Source: JABJAG01 sp965222215
GTDB taxonomy: Bacteria > Pseudomonadota > Alphaproteobacteria > UBA6615
NCBI GenBank assembly: GCA_965222215.1
Contig: OZ244931.1
Coordinates: forward strand, 248,001 to 312,000
Direction of reading: 5' to 3'
DNA: 64,000 bases
Shown: positions 51,042-59,726 of the stretch, piece by piece
Layout: each line of letters begins with the position of its first letter
How positions within the stretch are numbered: position 1 is the stretch's first letter
Program-made: the position numbers and the translations under genes
The notes under the pieces: generated by a model
Database searches by the model: none
Told to the model about the DNA's origin: nothing
What the model saw: the letters and a program-made list of their open reading frames with translations, nothing else

Positions 51042-51742
51042 TGCGGGGGGGATCCTTCGAATACGGTGAGCGTTGCCGGCCCGAGGAAGAGCACCCGGTC
51101 TCCCGAATCAAGCACCCGGAATCCCTCGGCGTTCAGGATTCCGAACGGGCCCTGGCCGGCCACGGGTTCGTCGCCGGATGCGGAGCTGTCTTCCAGATGG
51201 ACCTGCGCCGCGGTGGTCTTGAACTCGTAGCCATCGTCATGAAACAGGTTCACGTCGCCCTGCAGGTGCAGGACGTTCGTGGCGCTCTCGAAGCGGCCGT
51301 CGATCGCGTTCAGCGCGATCCACGAACCGTCTTTCAGCACGATGTCGGCCGTCGGGTTGGTCAGGTCGTAGATTTCCTCGCCCCCGTCGCCGATCGCGCG
51401 CGAGCCCAGGTCCGCGGTGATCTGGAACGGCCGCTTTTCCGAATCGATCCCCTGCAGGCGCGGATTGAGGACCTGCGGCTTGCTGCCGCCGGCCGGGCCG
51501 ACTGCGGCCAGGTCGATGCTGAAACTTTCTTCGTCGGGCGACAGGCGGGGCCACACCGCCACCAGCACCAACATGGCGAAAGCCAGGCCCGGCAGCAGGT
51601 ACTTCATGGTGGAAACGAGCCGCGATCGCCCGAAGCCGCTGCGCCGCCGGCGCGGATTGTCGCTCAGCCTGGAGTGGCGGTTTCGCCGCGTCTTGCCGCT
51701 GGCGGGTTCGGACGCGGCGGTCGTGATGCCCGTGTCTGTCAT
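51038..51742 (-). CDS. lptC: LPS export protein LptC
   Basis: A 234-residue bitopic protein. After a basic cytoplasmic segment (SRLSDNPRRRRSGFGRSRLV) comes one helix (YLLPGLAFAMLVLVAVWP), then the periplasmic jellyroll (NPRLQGIDSEKRPFQITADLGSRA). ATG at 51740-51742 is chosen, 7 bases after the kdsD stop; a GTG 24 bases upstream is an alternative. It docks LptA to the LptBFG complex. Confidence 0.9.
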   Translation of the reverse strand: MTDTGITTAASEPASGKTRRNRHSRLSDNPRRRRSGFGRSRLVSTMKYLLPGLAFAMLVLVAVWPRLSPDEESFSIDLAAVGPAGGSKPQVLNPRLQGIDSEKRPFQITADLGSRAIGDGGEEIYDLTNPTADIVLKDGSWIALNAIDGRFESATNVLHLQGDVNLFHDDGYEFKTTAAQVHLEDSSASGDEPVAGQGPFGILNAEGFRVLDSGDRVLFLGPATLTVFEGSPPQ

Positions 51743-51749
51743 GCGTCCG

Positions 51750-52757
51750 TCAGACGAGGCCCGCACGCAGGCAGTCGTGGATATGCAGTATGCCGACCGG
51801 CGTCGTGCCCCGGGCCACGAAAAGCGCCGTGATCTGGCTTGCGTTCATCTGTCCCAGCGCTTCGGACGCCAGGGCCTGGACGCGGATGGTTTTCGGTTTT
51901 CCGGTCATGATCTCGCCGCAAGTAAGGCTGGGCAATGTGTCGGACATATGGCGGCGAAGGTCGCCGTCCGTGATCACGCCGATCAGGTCGCCGGCATCGT
52001 CGACGACGCCGGCGCATCCGAAACCCTTCGCGGTCATGATGATCAGGGCGTCGGCCACCTTGTCGTCACGAGTGACCAGGGGCAGCGCTTCGCCTTCGTG
52101 CATCAGGTCGCCGACCCGCAACAGGTTCTGGCCGAGTTTGCCGCCAGGGTGAAGAACCTGGAAGTCTTCCGCCGTGAACCCTCGCCGGTCGAGCAGCGCG
52201 ATGGCGAGCGCGTCGCCCATCGCCAGCATCGCCGTTGTCGATGTCGTCGGCGCCAGGCCCATCGGGCAGGCTTCCGCGACGGGTGGCAACAGCAGCGTGC
52301 AGTCGCTGTTGTCCGCGAGCGAACTGTTGCTTCGCCCGGTGATGGATATCAGCGGTACCTCGAAGCGGCGGCAGTAATTGATGACGTCGCCCAGCTCGGG
52401 CGTTTCACCGGAATTGGACAGCGCCAGAACCACGTCTTCGCGCGCGATCATGCCCAGGTCGCCATGGCTGGCTTCGCCGGGGTGCACGAAGAAGGATGGC
52501 GTGCCCGTGCTGGCGAGCGTGGATGAAATCTTGCGGGCGATGTGCCCGCTCTTGCCCATGCCGGTCACGACCGCGCGTCCGGGTGAGCCGTCGATCAGGT
52601 TGACGGCCTGCACGAAAGCTTCGTCGAGATCGTCACCCATCGCGCGCAGCGCATCGGCCTCCAGCCGGAACACGCGCCGGGCGGCCTCGATATCGGCCTC
52701 TGCATCGCGTGCGTCGGTGCGGGATTTCGTGGAGCCTGTCACGGGCGTGTCGTTCAT
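51750..52757 (-). CDS. kdsD: D-arabinose-5-phosphate isomerase (KpsF/GutQ family)
   Basis: A 335-residue isomerase feeding KDO synthesis. The SIS domain (GRAVVTGMGKSGHIARKISSTLASTGTPSFFVHPGEASHGDLGM; LALSNSGETPEL) is followed by two CBS domains (LRVGDLMHEGEALPLVTRD; CGEIMTGKPKTIRVQ). Conserved position before lptC supports kdsD. It lies 116 bases after the RNase D gene on the same strand. Confidence 0.95.
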   Translation of the reverse strand: MNDTPVTGSTKSRTDARDAEADIEAARRVFRLEADALRAMGDDLDEAFVQAVNLIDGSPGRAVVTGMGKSGHIARKISSTLASTGTPSFFVHPGEASHGDLGMIAREDVVLALSNSGETPELGDVINYCRRFEVPLISITGRSNSSLADNSDCTLLLPPVAEACPMGLAPTTSTTAMLAMGDALAIALLDRRGFTAEDFQVLHPGGKLGQNLLRVGDLMHEGEALPLVTRDDKVADALIIMTAKGFGCAGVVDDAGDLIGVITDGDLRRHMSDTLPSLTCGEIMTGKPKTIRVQALASEALGQMNASQITALFVARGTTPVGILHIHDCLRAGLV

Positions 52758-52873
52758 CTTGAAAGGGTGTTCGGCCGAAATGGCAAAAATGCGCGAAATG
52801 TCCCCAAAACCAAACGCTTGCAGTATGGGGTGAACGTTCGTGAATCGTCAAACGACGCGGGTGCGCAGCGGCC

Positions 52874-53497
52874 TCAGTTGTGCGCCAGCAGGTCGACGTC
52901 CGGCCAGCCCGCGAGGTCGAGCGCCGCGCGCGCGGGCAGGAAATCGAAACAGGCCTGGGCTAGGTGCGTGCGGTCGTGCCGTTCCAGCATCGCGTCGAGA
53001 CGAATTTTCAGTTCGTGCAGGAAAAACACGTCGTTTGCCGCATACTCCTGCTGTTCCGGGGTCAGCTCGTCGGCGCCCCAGTCCGAGCTTTGTTGCTGCT
53101 TGGAGATATCGACGCCGAGCAGGTCACGGCACAAATCCTTCAGGCCGTGCCTGTCGGTGAACGTCCGCACCAGGCGCGAGGCCGTACGCGTGCAGTAGAC
53201 CGGTCCGGCTTCGACCCCGAGATACTGCTGGATCGCGGCCAGGTCGAAGCGCGCGAAGTGGTAGAGCTTGAGACGGCTCGTGTCAGCCAGCAACGCCTTC
53301 AGGTTCGGCGCGTCGTACGCGTCGCCCTCGCTCGCCGGGAACTGGACCAGGTGGGCCACGCCGTCGCCGGCGGAAAGCTGGACGAGGCAGAGCCTGTCGC
53401 GCAGCGGGTTCAGCCCCATGGTTTCGGTGTCGACGGCGATGATGTCGCCGAGATCGAGGCCGTCGGGCAGGTCGTGTTTGTGGAGTTCGATGTCCAA
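52874..53497 (-). CDS. rnd: Ribonuclease D, single-domain
   Basis: A 207-residue DEDDy-type 3'-5' exonuclease: IIAVDTETMGL (Exo I), YHFARFDLAAI (Exo II), and EQQEYAANDVFFL (Exo III with Tyr). It lacks the C-terminal HRDC domains of Escherichia RNase D, as is usual in this alphaproteobacterial group. The start is TTG at 53495-53497, 7 bases after GGAAG; the longer frame to 53650 is not conserved. It stands upstream of the kdsD-lpt-rpoN block. Confidence 0.88.
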   Translation of the reverse strand: MDIELHKHDLPDGLDLGDIIAVDTETMGLNPLRDRLCLVQLSAGDGVAHLVQFPASEGDAYDAPNLKALLADTSRLKLYHFARFDLAAIQQYLGVEAGPVYCTRTASRLVRTFTDRHGLKDLCRDLLGVDISKQQQSSDWGADELTPEQQEYAANDVFFLHELKIRLDAMLERHDRTHLAQACFDFLPARAALDLAGWPDVDLLAHN

Positions 53498-53664
53498 GGC
53501 GCGCTTCCGCTTGGTTTCCGGCCATGTTCGTGCCGGGCGCGCGGTTGCTAACGCCTTGTGCTTGTTCCTGTCAACCGCCGCGCTTGGCAGGCCATGCGGC
53601 GTGGGTCTATACAGCGGTTCCGCCGCGTGCGCGGCAGTTCGACAGCCCATGTGGGAGCAGCAAC

Positions 53665-54615
53665 ATGGAACTGGATCAGGTTACGGTCTTCGGCGGTTCG
53701 GGTTTTCTCGGCCGCTATGTCGTCGAACGGCTGGCGGATCGCGATATCGTCGTGCGGGTCGGGGTCCGCGACCCGGAGGCCGCCAAGCATCTCAAGCCGC
53801 TCGGCCAGGTCGGACAGGTCAACCCGTTCGCATGCAACATCAGGGATGAAGCCTCTGTGCGGGCGGCCGTGGAAGGCGCCGATGCCGTGATCAACCTTGT
53901 CGGCATTCTGGCCGAGCGCGGGCGGCAGACGTTCAAGGCATTGCATGTCGACGCGGCGGGTGCGATCGCCCGTGCGGCGGCCGATGCGGGCTGCGAGTCT
54001 CTGGTCCAGGTCTCCGCGATTGGGGCCGCACCGTCGGCGCTGTCGGAGTATTCCCGGTCCAAGGCGGCCGGCGAGGCCGCGGTACGCGAGGCCTTTCCGG
54101 CGGCAACGATTGTCCGTCCGTCGGTGATCTTCGGGCCAGAGGACGGGTTCTTCAATCTGTTCGGCGGGCTTGCGCGGGTTGCACCGGCACTGCCCCTCTA
54201 CGGTGGCGGCAAGACGCGCTTTCAGCCGGTCTATGTTGCGGACGTTGCCGATGCCGTCGTGGCGGCGCTCGGGAATTCCGGGGCGGCGGGGCGGACCTAC
54301 GAACTGGGCGGGCCGCGTGTCTATACGTTCGCGGAACTCATGGAACTCATGCTGGCGGAGGTCCGCCGCAACCGTTTTCTCGTGCCGCTCCCGTTCTTCG
54401 TCGGCGATATTCAGGCATTCTTCATGGAATTCCTGCCGAACCCGCCGGTCACCCGCGATTCGATGAAATCGCTGCGCGAAGACAATGTCGTTGCCGAAGA
54501 CGCACTGACGCTTGCTGACCTCGGCATTGTGCCGACACCGGCGGAAGCGATCCTTCCGACCTATCTCCACCGGTACCGCAAGGGTGGCCGGTTGGGCCGC
54601 GCCTCGATCGCCTGA
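53665..54615 (+). CDS. NDUFA9-like complex I-associated NAD(P)-binding protein
   Basis: A 316-residue atypical SDR. VTVFGGSGFLGRYVVERLADRD is the nucleotide-binding motif; AVINLVGILAERGRQTF, the YSRSKAAGEAAV active-site-like segment (Tyr-x3-Lys) and IVRPSVIFGPEDGFFNLFGGLAR match the NDUFA9/YlmD-type group that associates with respiratory complex I. ATG at 53665 follows GGGAG. It is divergent from rnd and convergent with uppP. Confidence 0.88.
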   Translation: MELDQVTVFGGSGFLGRYVVERLADRDIVVRVGVRDPEAAKHLKPLGQVGQVNPFACNIRDEASVRAAVEGADAVINLVGILAERGRQTFKALHVDAAGAIARAAADAGCESLVQVSAIGAAPSALSEYSRSKAAGEAAVREAFPAATIVRPSVIFGPEDGFFNLFGGLARVAPALPLYGGGKTRFQPVYVADVADAVVAALGNSGAAGRTYELGGPRVYTFAELMELMLAEVRRNRFLVPLPFFVGDIQAFFMEFLPNPPVTRDSMKSLREDNVVAEDALTLADLGIVPTPAEAILPTYLHRYRKGGRLGRASIA

Positions 54616-54637
54616 ACCCTCGACCGTTTGAACAGGG

Positions 54638-55441
54638 TCAGAACGCGCCGTAGGCCCAGGCGAGGATCACGCCGCCGACGACCAGGCGGTAGACGACGAA
54701 CGGCCCGAAACCCGCGAACTTCAGCCAGCGCAGGAACAGAGCGATGGCCGCCAGTGCGGCCACGAACGACAGTGCGGCGGCGATCAATGCGGATTGGGTC
54801 AGCAGTGGGTCGCCCGATGCGATGAGCTCCCGGCCGATCAGAGCCCCGGCCCCGCCGATGGCGGGGATCGAAAGCAGCATGGAGAAACGCGCGGCCTCCG
54901 CGCGCTCGTAGCCTAGAAAGCGCGCGGCGGTGATCGTGATGCCCGAACGGCTGGTCCCCGGGATCAGCGCCAGCGCCTGCGCGAGGCCGATCACCACGGC
55001 ATTGGGCATGTTCATGTGTTCCATGCGCAGGATTTTCATGCCCATGCGGTCGCCCGCGAACAACAGCAATGCGAAGCCGAGGGTTGCCCAGCCGACCCCC
55101 TCCAGGCTGCGAAGCGAATCCTCGATGAGCCCGCGGCCGAAATAACCGGCGAGCGCGACGGGAATACTGGCGACGATGAGATAGCCGGCGAGCTTCGTGC
55201 CATCATGCCGTCGCCCGCGCGCCGCGTTCCCGAGGCCCGCGAGGATGAAAAACAGGTCGCGCCAGAAATACAGAATGACCGCGAAGAGCGTGCCGACATG
55301 GACCGCGACGTCGATCACCAGCGTGTTCCCCTCCAGGCCCAGCAGGTCCGAGACGATACGCAGATGTCCCGACGAACTGATCGGGAGGAATTCAGTGATG
55401 CCCTGAACGACGGCGAGAACGAAAAGTTCGAAGATCGACAT
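54638..55441 (-). CDS. uppP: Undecaprenyl-diphosphate phosphatase
   Basis: A 267-residue inner-membrane enzyme that recycles the lipid carrier for cell-wall and polysaccharide synthesis. The two signature loops are VQGITEFLPISSSGH (with the catalytic Glu) and ALALIPGTSRSGITI near residue 165. About eight helices are visible and length matches the family. The 3' end is 22 bases from the convergent NDUFA9-like gene. Confidence 0.95.
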   Translation of the reverse strand: MSIFELFVLAVVQGITEFLPISSSGHLRIVSDLLGLEGNTLVIDVAVHVGTLFAVILYFWRDLFFILAGLGNAARGRRHDGTKLAGYLIVASIPVALAGYFGRGLIEDSLRSLEGVGWATLGFALLLFAGDRMGMKILRMEHMNMPNAVVIGLAQALALIPGTSRSGITITAARFLGYERAEAARFSMLLSIPAIGGAGALIGRELIASGDPLLTQSALIAAALSFVAALAAIALFLRWLKFAGFGPFVVYRLVVGGVILAWAYGAF

Positions 55442-55604
55442 GGGTTATTCGGCGCTGCCCTGACGCGGAGAATTTGTTTACCACCTGCTTTCGACGCCAA
55501 GGAACCGATTAACGTCGCTGTTTCATGACCTGGCGAATGGTTGCCCGCGCCCGGCTGTGGATTTACGTTTCGAAGGAAGGGGCGCTGGCTTTGGAAGGGC
55601 TTTC

Positions 55605-56051
55605 ATGGGCCGGAAACTCGAATCGACGGTGGTGCGCGCGGGCGCGTCGGGCTGGTTTCGGCGTAAGGGCAGGCGCGCTGGAGAGGCGCTGGAAAAACTT
55701 CCCGTTTCCGAGGTCGTGGGAAAGGTCGGGAAAGCGGCCGATTCCATCGCCACCGATATACCGGACGACGCTGCCGGACCGACCCTGAGCCACTTTCTTG
55801 TCTATGCGGTGATTGTCGTCGCCGCCACCCTGTTTCTCGGCGCTGTCTCCGGTCAGTACGGCGCTGTCGGCATCATCTCCGCGCTCGGTGCGCCGGTGTT
55901 AAACATTTTCCTGTTTACGCGCGTGGTCCCGCGCGGATGGTCCGGGGATTTCAAATTCTTTGCGTTCGTGGTGTTCGTGATCCTGCCGGGCATATATCTG
56001 TTTGCATCCCTGTTCATGGACTTTGCATGGTGGCCGTCGTCGCGGCACTAA
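55605..56051 (+). CDS. Membrane protein of unknown function
   Basis: A 148-residue protein with a basic, soluble N-terminus (RRKGRRAGEALEKLPVSEVVGKVGKAADSI) and three hydrophobic helices in the second half. ATG at 55605 is chosen because GGAAGGG lies 5 bases before it; a longer in-frame start exists at 55557. No family recognised. It sits between uppP (divergent) and an esterase. Confidence 0.65.
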   Translation: MGRKLESTVVRAGASGWFRRKGRRAGEALEKLPVSEVVGKVGKAADSIATDIPDDAAGPTLSHFLVYAVIVVAATLFLGAVSGQYGAVGIISALGAPVLNIFLFTRVVPRGWSGDFKFFAFVVFVILPGIYLFASLFMDFAWWPSSRH

Positions 56052-56143
56052 TATTTTTTATCCACTGAAACGTCGGCGTTCGCACCGTTGCCGCCCGGGT
56101 CTGAGGCGCTAGATTGCGGACAACCCAATTCACGGAGCCGACC

Positions 56144-57118
56144 ATGCCGAACGACACGAAGCTAAGTCCCACCGCCCTGATCCACCCGCAACAGGCGGAC
56201 GCGTTGAAGCGCAACGCCGAGATCGTTGCCGAGGTCGGTGGCCAGGGTGAAACCCTTGAAGAGGTTCGCACGCAGGCTGAAGCCGCGCGCGCGGTGTGGA
56301 ACAAGGGCGGGCCAGAGATGGCGGTGAACGAGGCACGGACGATTCCGGGTCCGTTCCGCGACGTGCCGGTGCAGTTCTACAAACCGTCGGACGCCGACGG
56401 TCTGCCGGTGTTCGTCTACCTGCATGGCGGCGGCTTCCGGATCGGCGGGCCGCTGTCGAATGATCGCCAGATGCGGGAGATCGCCGACGCCTGGGGCGGT
56501 GCGGTGATCAGCGCCGACTATGTGCATGTGCCGGAGCACAGCTTCCCCGATCCGGTGGATGAAATCGTCGCCGTGGTCGAGTGGCTGACGGAGAATGGCG
56601 GCGACTGGGGTTTGGATACGGACCGGATCGCTATCGGCGGCGCGTCGGCGGGCGCCAGCATCGCGCTCGGCGTGGCCCAGGCGCTTCGCGACAACGGCAA
56701 GGGCGATCTGCTGAAGGCCGCCATCTCTCTCTACGGCGTGCTCGACTACAATCTGGAATCGGATTCGATGAAGGAACTCGGCGGCGGCGATTTCATGCTG
56801 ACGACCGAGTACACGCAGATGGTCTATGACGGCTACGTGCCCGACGTTGCCGATCGTGAAGATCCGCGCGCCTTTGCCGTGAAGGCGGATCCGGCCGGCC
56901 TGCCGCCGATGTTCATTGCCGCCGCGCAGCTCGATCCGATCCGGGACGATTCGATCGCGCTGGCGGAAAAGTTGGAAGCTGCCGGACACCCGCACAAGCT
57001 GGAAGTCTATCCCGGCGTGATGCACGCCTTCTTCGGATACTCCGGCGTGATCGACGAGGCCAAACGCTGTGTCGACGACACGGCGGCCTATCTCGGCGAA
57101 ACCCTCGGGGGTGCATAG
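56144..57118 (+). CDS. Alpha/beta hydrolase, hormone-sensitive-lipase (HSL) family
   Basis: A 324-residue carboxylesterase-like hydrolase. The oxyanion motif is YLHGGGFRIGG, the nucleophile elbow GGASAGASIAL (catalytic Ser), the Asp lies in AAQLDPIRDD, and His in GVMHAFFGY. An N-terminal helical cap of about 80 residues is present. Start at 56144 with CACGGAG upstream. It is followed after 3 bases by a small membrane protein gene. Confidence 0.88.
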   Translation: MPNDTKLSPTALIHPQQADALKRNAEIVAEVGGQGETLEEVRTQAEAARAVWNKGGPEMAVNEARTIPGPFRDVPVQFYKPSDADGLPVFVYLHGGGFRIGGPLSNDRQMREIADAWGGAVISADYVHVPEHSFPDPVDEIVAVVEWLTENGGDWGLDTDRIAIGGASAGASIALGVAQALRDNGKGDLLKAAISLYGVLDYNLESDSMKELGGGDFMLTTEYTQMVYDGYVPDVADREDPRAFAVKADPAGLPPMFIAAAQLDPIRDDSIALAEKLEAAGHPHKLEVYPGVMHAFFGYSGVIDEAKRCVDDTAAYLGETLGGA

Positions 57119-57121
57119 TCC

Positions 57122-57286
57122 ATGACCGTTGCGCTCGCTGCGTTTTTCGTTTCCGTTGTCCTCATCTTCGTGGTGCCGCCGGTCGGTCTCATCGCCACGC
57201 CTCTCACCGCGATCTGGGTGATTGTTGCGTTCTGTGTGACGGTGCTCGGTTGGGGTTTCCGGGGCAGCAGGAAAACCGACGACTAG
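57122..57286 (+). CDS. Small two-helix membrane protein
   Basis: A 54-residue frame, ATG 57122 to TAG 57284-57286. It contains two hydrophobic stretches (LAAFFVSVVLIFVVPPVGLI and AIWVIVAFCVTVLGWGF) and a basic tail RGSRKTDD. It starts 3 bases after the esterase stop, so it is probably co-transcribed and translationally coupled. Its coding bias looks like that of its neighbours. No family recognised. Confidence 0.55.
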   Translation: MTVALAAFFVSVVLIFVVPPVGLIATPLTAIWVIVAFCVTVLGWGFRGSRKTDD

Positions 57287-57295
57287 GTTTTCGCG

Positions 57296-57973
57296 TCAGC
57301 TTTCTCTGCGACGCAGCAGCATGAAGGCTTCGGCGGCTGTGAACCCGGCTTCGCCGCCGCGCAACGTCGCGAGTGCGCGCAACCCGGCCTCGCTGCGTGG
57401 GAACGGATGGTCGGAAAACTCCGAGGCGTAGTGCGCGATGGCGGCGACCTTGCCGTCCAGATGGTCGGAGATGTCGATATAGGTGTTGGGACGGAACGCT
57501 TCGACACTCGGGTCGAGGCCGAAGCCGGTCTCGGACAACGTCTCGTAGGCGAGCACGTCGTGAATCGACGGGTAGCGGAACCATTTTGTACAGGCCGCCG
57601 CCGCTTCGAACACGACGCGGTGGTCTGAGTGACTGTCCGCCGGGTGCGGCAGGTACATGCGTTCCGGCGCGATTTTTCCCACCAGCTCGGCCATGTCCGA
57701 AACCAGGTCCGCGCGCGGCAGGCTGTCGAGCTGTGCGGTCGGATAGCCAAGGTTGTGGACCCCGGCGAAACCGAAATGACCGGCAACGTCAGCAATGGTC
57801 TCCTCGCGCGCGGCGATCTGGGCGTCGCTGTAGCCGGCGTCGGGGTGCATCGCCGTGACGATGCACCAGTGGACGGCGTCGCCCGCCGCGACATGGCGCA
57901 GGATGGCCCCGCCGCAACCGAGCGTTTCGTCGTCGGGGTGGGGTGCCACGATCAGAACATTTCCCATGCTCAT
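57296..57973 (-). CDS. PIG-L/LmbE-family deacetylase
   Basis: A 225-residue zinc-dependent N-deacetylase. APHPDDETLGCGG is the zinc and catalytic motif, PHPADSHSDHRVVFEAA holds the second zinc His, and HDVLAYETLSE the third region. Family members deacetylate N-acetylglucosaminyl compounds (LPS, mycothiol, bacillithiol). It begins 4 bases after the formyltransferase stop on the same strand, so they form an operon; a sugar deacetylation then formylation is plausible. It converges with the small membrane protein. Confidence 0.9.
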   Translation of the reverse strand: MSMGNVLIVAPHPDDETLGCGGAILRHVAAGDAVHWCIVTAMHPDAGYSDAQIAAREETIADVAGHFGFAGVHNLGYPTAQLDSLPRADLVSDMAELVGKIAPERMYLPHPADSHSDHRVVFEAAAACTKWFRYPSIHDVLAYETLSETGFGLDPSVEAFRPNTYIDISDHLDGKVAAIAHYASEFSDHPFPRSEAGLRALATLRGGEAGFTAAEAFMLLRRRES

Positions 57974-57977
57974 GTCC

Positions 57978-58862
57978 TCACAGGTAGGTGCCGGGTTCCG
58001 GCAGCGGGTCGATTGCGTGGTCGGTCAGGCGCAGCGCGCCGTCGCCGCATTTGACCACGAGCACGCCCGCGTTGGCGGAAAGAACTTTTCCGGGCTCCAG
58101 GTTGCCCGGTGCGTCGGGGACGATCTCGACCCTGCGCACGACAGCTTCGGTATCGCCGATCCGGCATGTCGCGCCCGGATAGGGCTTGGCCAGCGCACGC
58201 ACGAGGTTGCGGATCGAGGCGGCGGACATGCGCCAGTCGATCCGGCCGTCGTCCGCGCTCCGCTTTCGCCAGGCATTCCCCTGGTCGGGGTCCTGCGGTC
58301 GGGGTTCCAGCGTGCCGGCCGACATTGCCGCGGCGATCCGCGCGACCTGGGCGGGCGCCATCTCCTGCAGTCTCGCGTAGAGCGTGCCGGCGTCGTCCTC
58401 GTCGCCGATCGGGACCGGCTCCTGGTCGACGATCGCGCCGGTGTCGGCCCCTTCGTCCATGAGAAAGAATGTCGATGCCGTCTCGCGCAGTCCCAGGGCC
58501 AGTGCCCAGATGATCGGGTGGCGGCCGCGATTTTCAGGAAGTGCGGCGGGGTGGTAGCCGACTGTGCCCAGAGCGGGGATGGAAAGCACGTCGTCGCGGA
58601 GAAGCCGGTTCCAACCGATGCAAAAAATCGCATCGGGCGCGCGCGCCTTTATCCAGGCGGCGAGCGCGGGCCCGTCGGTGTCGTCCGCTTCGAGGCAGTC
58701 GGTGCCGAGCCGGTCGGCATCCGCGCGCAGGCTGGCAAAATCGCCGCTGCCTGGCGCGTTGCGGCGCGTCACGACGCCAACAACCTGGACATCCGGTTGT
58801 CCGGCGAGCGCGGCAAGCACTGTGCGGCTGAACAGCACCGATCCGATAAAGACGACTTTCAT
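57978..58862 (-). CDS. Formyltransferase-family protein (methionyl-tRNA formyltransferase-like, probably sugar N-formyltransferase)
   Basis: A 294-residue protein using N10-formyltetrahydrofolate. The domain includes FIGSVLFSRTVLAAL, the catalytic loop VGYHPAALPENRGRHPIIWAL with His104, and MDEGADTG with Asp140. The classical Asn of the N-x-H motif is Gly102 here, an exchange I recall in some sugar formyltransferases. A C-terminal domain with RKRSADDGRIDW-type sequence matches Fmt C-terminal folds. It is not the usual fmt neighbour of def, and pairing with the PIG-L deacetylase gene suggests it formylates an amino sugar freed by that enzyme. Confidence 0.82.
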   Translation of the reverse strand: MKVVFIGSVLFSRTVLAALAGQPDVQVVGVVTRRNAPGSGDFASLRADADRLGTDCLEADDTDGPALAAWIKARAPDAIFCIGWNRLLRDDVLSIPALGTVGYHPAALPENRGRHPIIWALALGLRETASTFFLMDEGADTGAIVDQEPVPIGDEDDAGTLYARLQEMAPAQVARIAAAMSAGTLEPRPQDPDQGNAWRKRSADDGRIDWRMSAASIRNLVRALAKPYPGATCRIGDTEAVVRRVEIVPDAPGNLEPGKVLSANAGVLVVKCGDGALRLTDHAIDPLPEPGTYL

Positions 58863-58999
58863 TGCAAGAGCCCGCAACGTTCGGTCCGGGGAAATCAGGA
58901 CCCGGCGCATTGTGAGGCGGGCGGCGATTCGCGTCACACGCGCTGTTCGCCTCTCGGCGCTTCCCATGAATCGCGCGCCTCGTCTAACGTCGCGCCGGC

Positions 59000-59689
59000 A
59001 TGCGGACGCTCTATCATCTCTGGCTCTGTCCCTTCGCGCGCAAGGTCCGAATCGTCCTGGCGGAAAAGAAGCTTCCCTTCGAACTGGAACTCGAAAAAGT
59101 GTGGGAACGGCGCGAGGCGTTTCTGGCGCTGAACCCGGCGGGCGAGGTCCCTGTCCTGATAGAGGCTAACGGCGAGGAGGCCGACGGCCCGCCGCGCGTC
59201 TTCGCGGATTCCGTTTCCATTTGCGAGTACCTGGAGGAGGTCGCGCCCGACCCCGCGTTGCTCGCGGGTGACGCGGCGGCGCGCGCGGAAATCAGGCGGC
59301 TCGCGGCCTGGTTCGATCACAAGTTCCAGCGCGAGGTGACGGTCAACCTCGTCGACGAAAAGATCAACAAGCGCTTCCTCGGGCTGGGCGCGCCGTCGTC
59401 TTCGGCGATCCGCGCCGGTCACGCCAACATCGGGATTCACCTGTCCTATATCGAATACCTGATCGACCGCCGGAACTGGCTGGCCGGAGACACATTTTCG
59501 CTGGCCGACGTCGCGGCGGCGGCCCAGTTGTCCTGTGTCGACTATGTCGGTGACGTGCCGTGGGAGGACTATCCCGAGGCCAAGACCTGGTACGCGCGCG
59601 TCAAGTCGCGGCCGAGCCTGCGCCCGATCCTCGCGGACCATATTCCGGGCATCCCGCCGCCCAAACACTACGCCGATCCTGATTTTTAG
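59000..59689 (+). CDS. Glutathione S-transferase family protein
   Basis: A 229-residue GST. The N-terminal thioredoxin-like domain reads LYHLWLCPFARKVRIVLAEKKLPFELE (CPF in place of the usual Ser/Tyr), NPAGEVPVL, and DSVSICEYLEE. The alpha domain carries WLAGDTFSLADVAAAAQL as the N-capping box and ends with a distinctive IPGIPPPKHYADPDF tail common in alphaproteobacterial homologs. Function unknown, likely thiol transfer or detoxification. Confidence 0.88.
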   Translation: MRTLYHLWLCPFARKVRIVLAEKKLPFELELEKVWERREAFLALNPAGEVPVLIEANGEEADGPPRVFADSVSICEYLEEVAPDPALLAGDAAARAEIRRLAAWFDHKFQREVTVNLVDEKINKRFLGLGAPSSSAIRAGHANIGIHLSYIEYLIDRRNWLAGDTFSLADVAAAAQLSCVDYVGDVPWEDYPEAKTWYARVKSRPSLRPILADHIPGIPPPKHYADPDF

Positions 59690-59726
59690 GTGGGGTGCCG
59701 GCGGGTGCCGAACCTGACAAAGACGC

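Noticed and set aside
57978..58862. Annotating the formyltransferase as fmt
   Set aside because: The catalytic N-x-H is altered, no def gene is adjacent, and it pairs with a PIG-L deacetylase gene.
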